A stretch of 59,873 nt of DNA from Chloroflexota bacterium (GTDB lineage: Bacteria; Chloroflexota; Anaerolineae; Anaerolineales; Villigracilaceae). The position numbers were made by a program, and so were the translations under genes. Below the pieces are notes generated by a model. That model worked only from the letters and a program-made list of their open reading frames with translations, was not told the origin of the DNA and ran no database searches. Positions 59,754 to 59,873 of the stretch are shown here, in pieces. The stretch covers positions 1-59,873 of the forward strand of contig VGNE01000019.1 in the NCBI GenBank assembly GCA_016866215.1, given 5' to 3'. Position 1 is the first letter of the stretch. Each line of letters starts with the position of its first letter.

Positions 59754-59873
59754 TTACGCAGCCAAACAGGCAGGGTTGAGTTCCCGCAGTTTGGCATAAG
59801 CGGCGTGAAGCGCGTGCAAATATAGTTTTGACTTGAGTGCAAAGTGATTGAGTTTGGTGTCGCCTTTGAGCAG
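59754..59873 (-). CDS. C-terminal end of a probable transposase (partial)
   Basis: An open frame that enters from the right edge and ends with TAA. The 39 residues (LLKGDTKLNHFALKSKLYLH, then about 19 more ending NPACLAA) are rich in Lys and Leu and look like the tail of an IS transposase, but the family cannot be named. Just after the last codons comes TGCGTAAGGTGAGT, whose TGCGTAAGGT also forms both ends of the MITE-like block near 7.7 kb. The main part lies outside the window. Confidence 0.45.
   Translation of the reverse strand: MLKGDTKLNHFALKSKLYLHALHAAYAKLRELNPACLAA

Overview
The window reads like a chromosome piece from an Anaerolineae-type member of the Chloroflexota. This is an inference from gene content: a threonyl-tRNA synthetase behind a T-box leader, an archaeal-style mevalonate kinase beside a decaprenyl-phosphate phosphoribosyltransferase, the DUF3090/SCO1664 pair otherwise known from Actinobacteria, lipoproteins with Thr/Pro-rich linkers, WD40/TolB-like propeller proteins and a sortase, with no outer-membrane genes. 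Most genes are ordinary housekeeping or transport genes.

Layout. 0.2-2.6 kb: homoserine dehydrogenase and the SCO1664/DUF3090 pair. 2.8-9.1 kb: an acyl-CoA mutase large subunit with isobutyryl-CoA mutase residues, a multi-repeat membrane channel-like protein, a GPH sugar symporter and a YprB-like nuclease. 9.3-12.6 kb: a zinc-type ABC importer operon interrupted by a four-helix-bundle cassette. 12.7-16.3 kb: two tandem M1-type peptidase lipoproteins and a 5'-truncated ribA. 16.5-23.3 kb: a sulfite-oxidase-like enzyme, a CASTOR/POLLUX-like channel, and the 5-oxoprolinase genes pxpB-pxpC-pxpA behind an RlmD-like methyltransferase. 23.4-26.9 kb: sortase, tRNA-Val, and T-box-controlled thrS. 27-32.4 kb: an ECF sigma factor, a membrane anti-sigma-like propeller protein and a WD40 protein. 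32.5-43.5 kb: mevalonate kinase, UbiA-type transferase, TlyA, a Ca2+ ATPase, two membrane peptidases, a HAD hydrolase and MoaA. 43.7-49 kb: PIN/TRAM protein, GxxExxY cassette, cysS, Fic protein, cysS fragment, rlmB. 49-59.9 kb: GH1 glycosidase, a kinase-like resistance protein, a heterodimeric ABC exporter, a KimA-like permease with two TrkA/RCK proteins, and the end of a probable transposase.

The most unusual aspect is the density of short dispersed palindromic repeats and what they do. One family is a nested 33-bp palindrome (four copies, three touching stop codons). Others sit in frame inside genes, including between the Fe-S ligands of the RlmD-like enzyme and next to the A-loop of an ABC ATPase. 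Another coincides with the truncation point of ribA, and two lie inside the thrS T-box leader. Two single-gene cassettes (four-helix bundle, GxxExxY), each bounded by perfect 11-bp inverted repeats, are slotted between a stop codon and the next start codon of otherwise plausible gene pairs. The Fic gene lies between intact cysS and a diverged copy of the cysS 3' end, and its promoter is covered by two 33-bp dyad operators repeated at exactly 42 bp. These three accessory insertions are the best candidates for an undescribed system.

Coordinates, motifs and repeat matches were read directly from the sequence. Family names come from motif recognition without database searches. All functions are therefore predictions.
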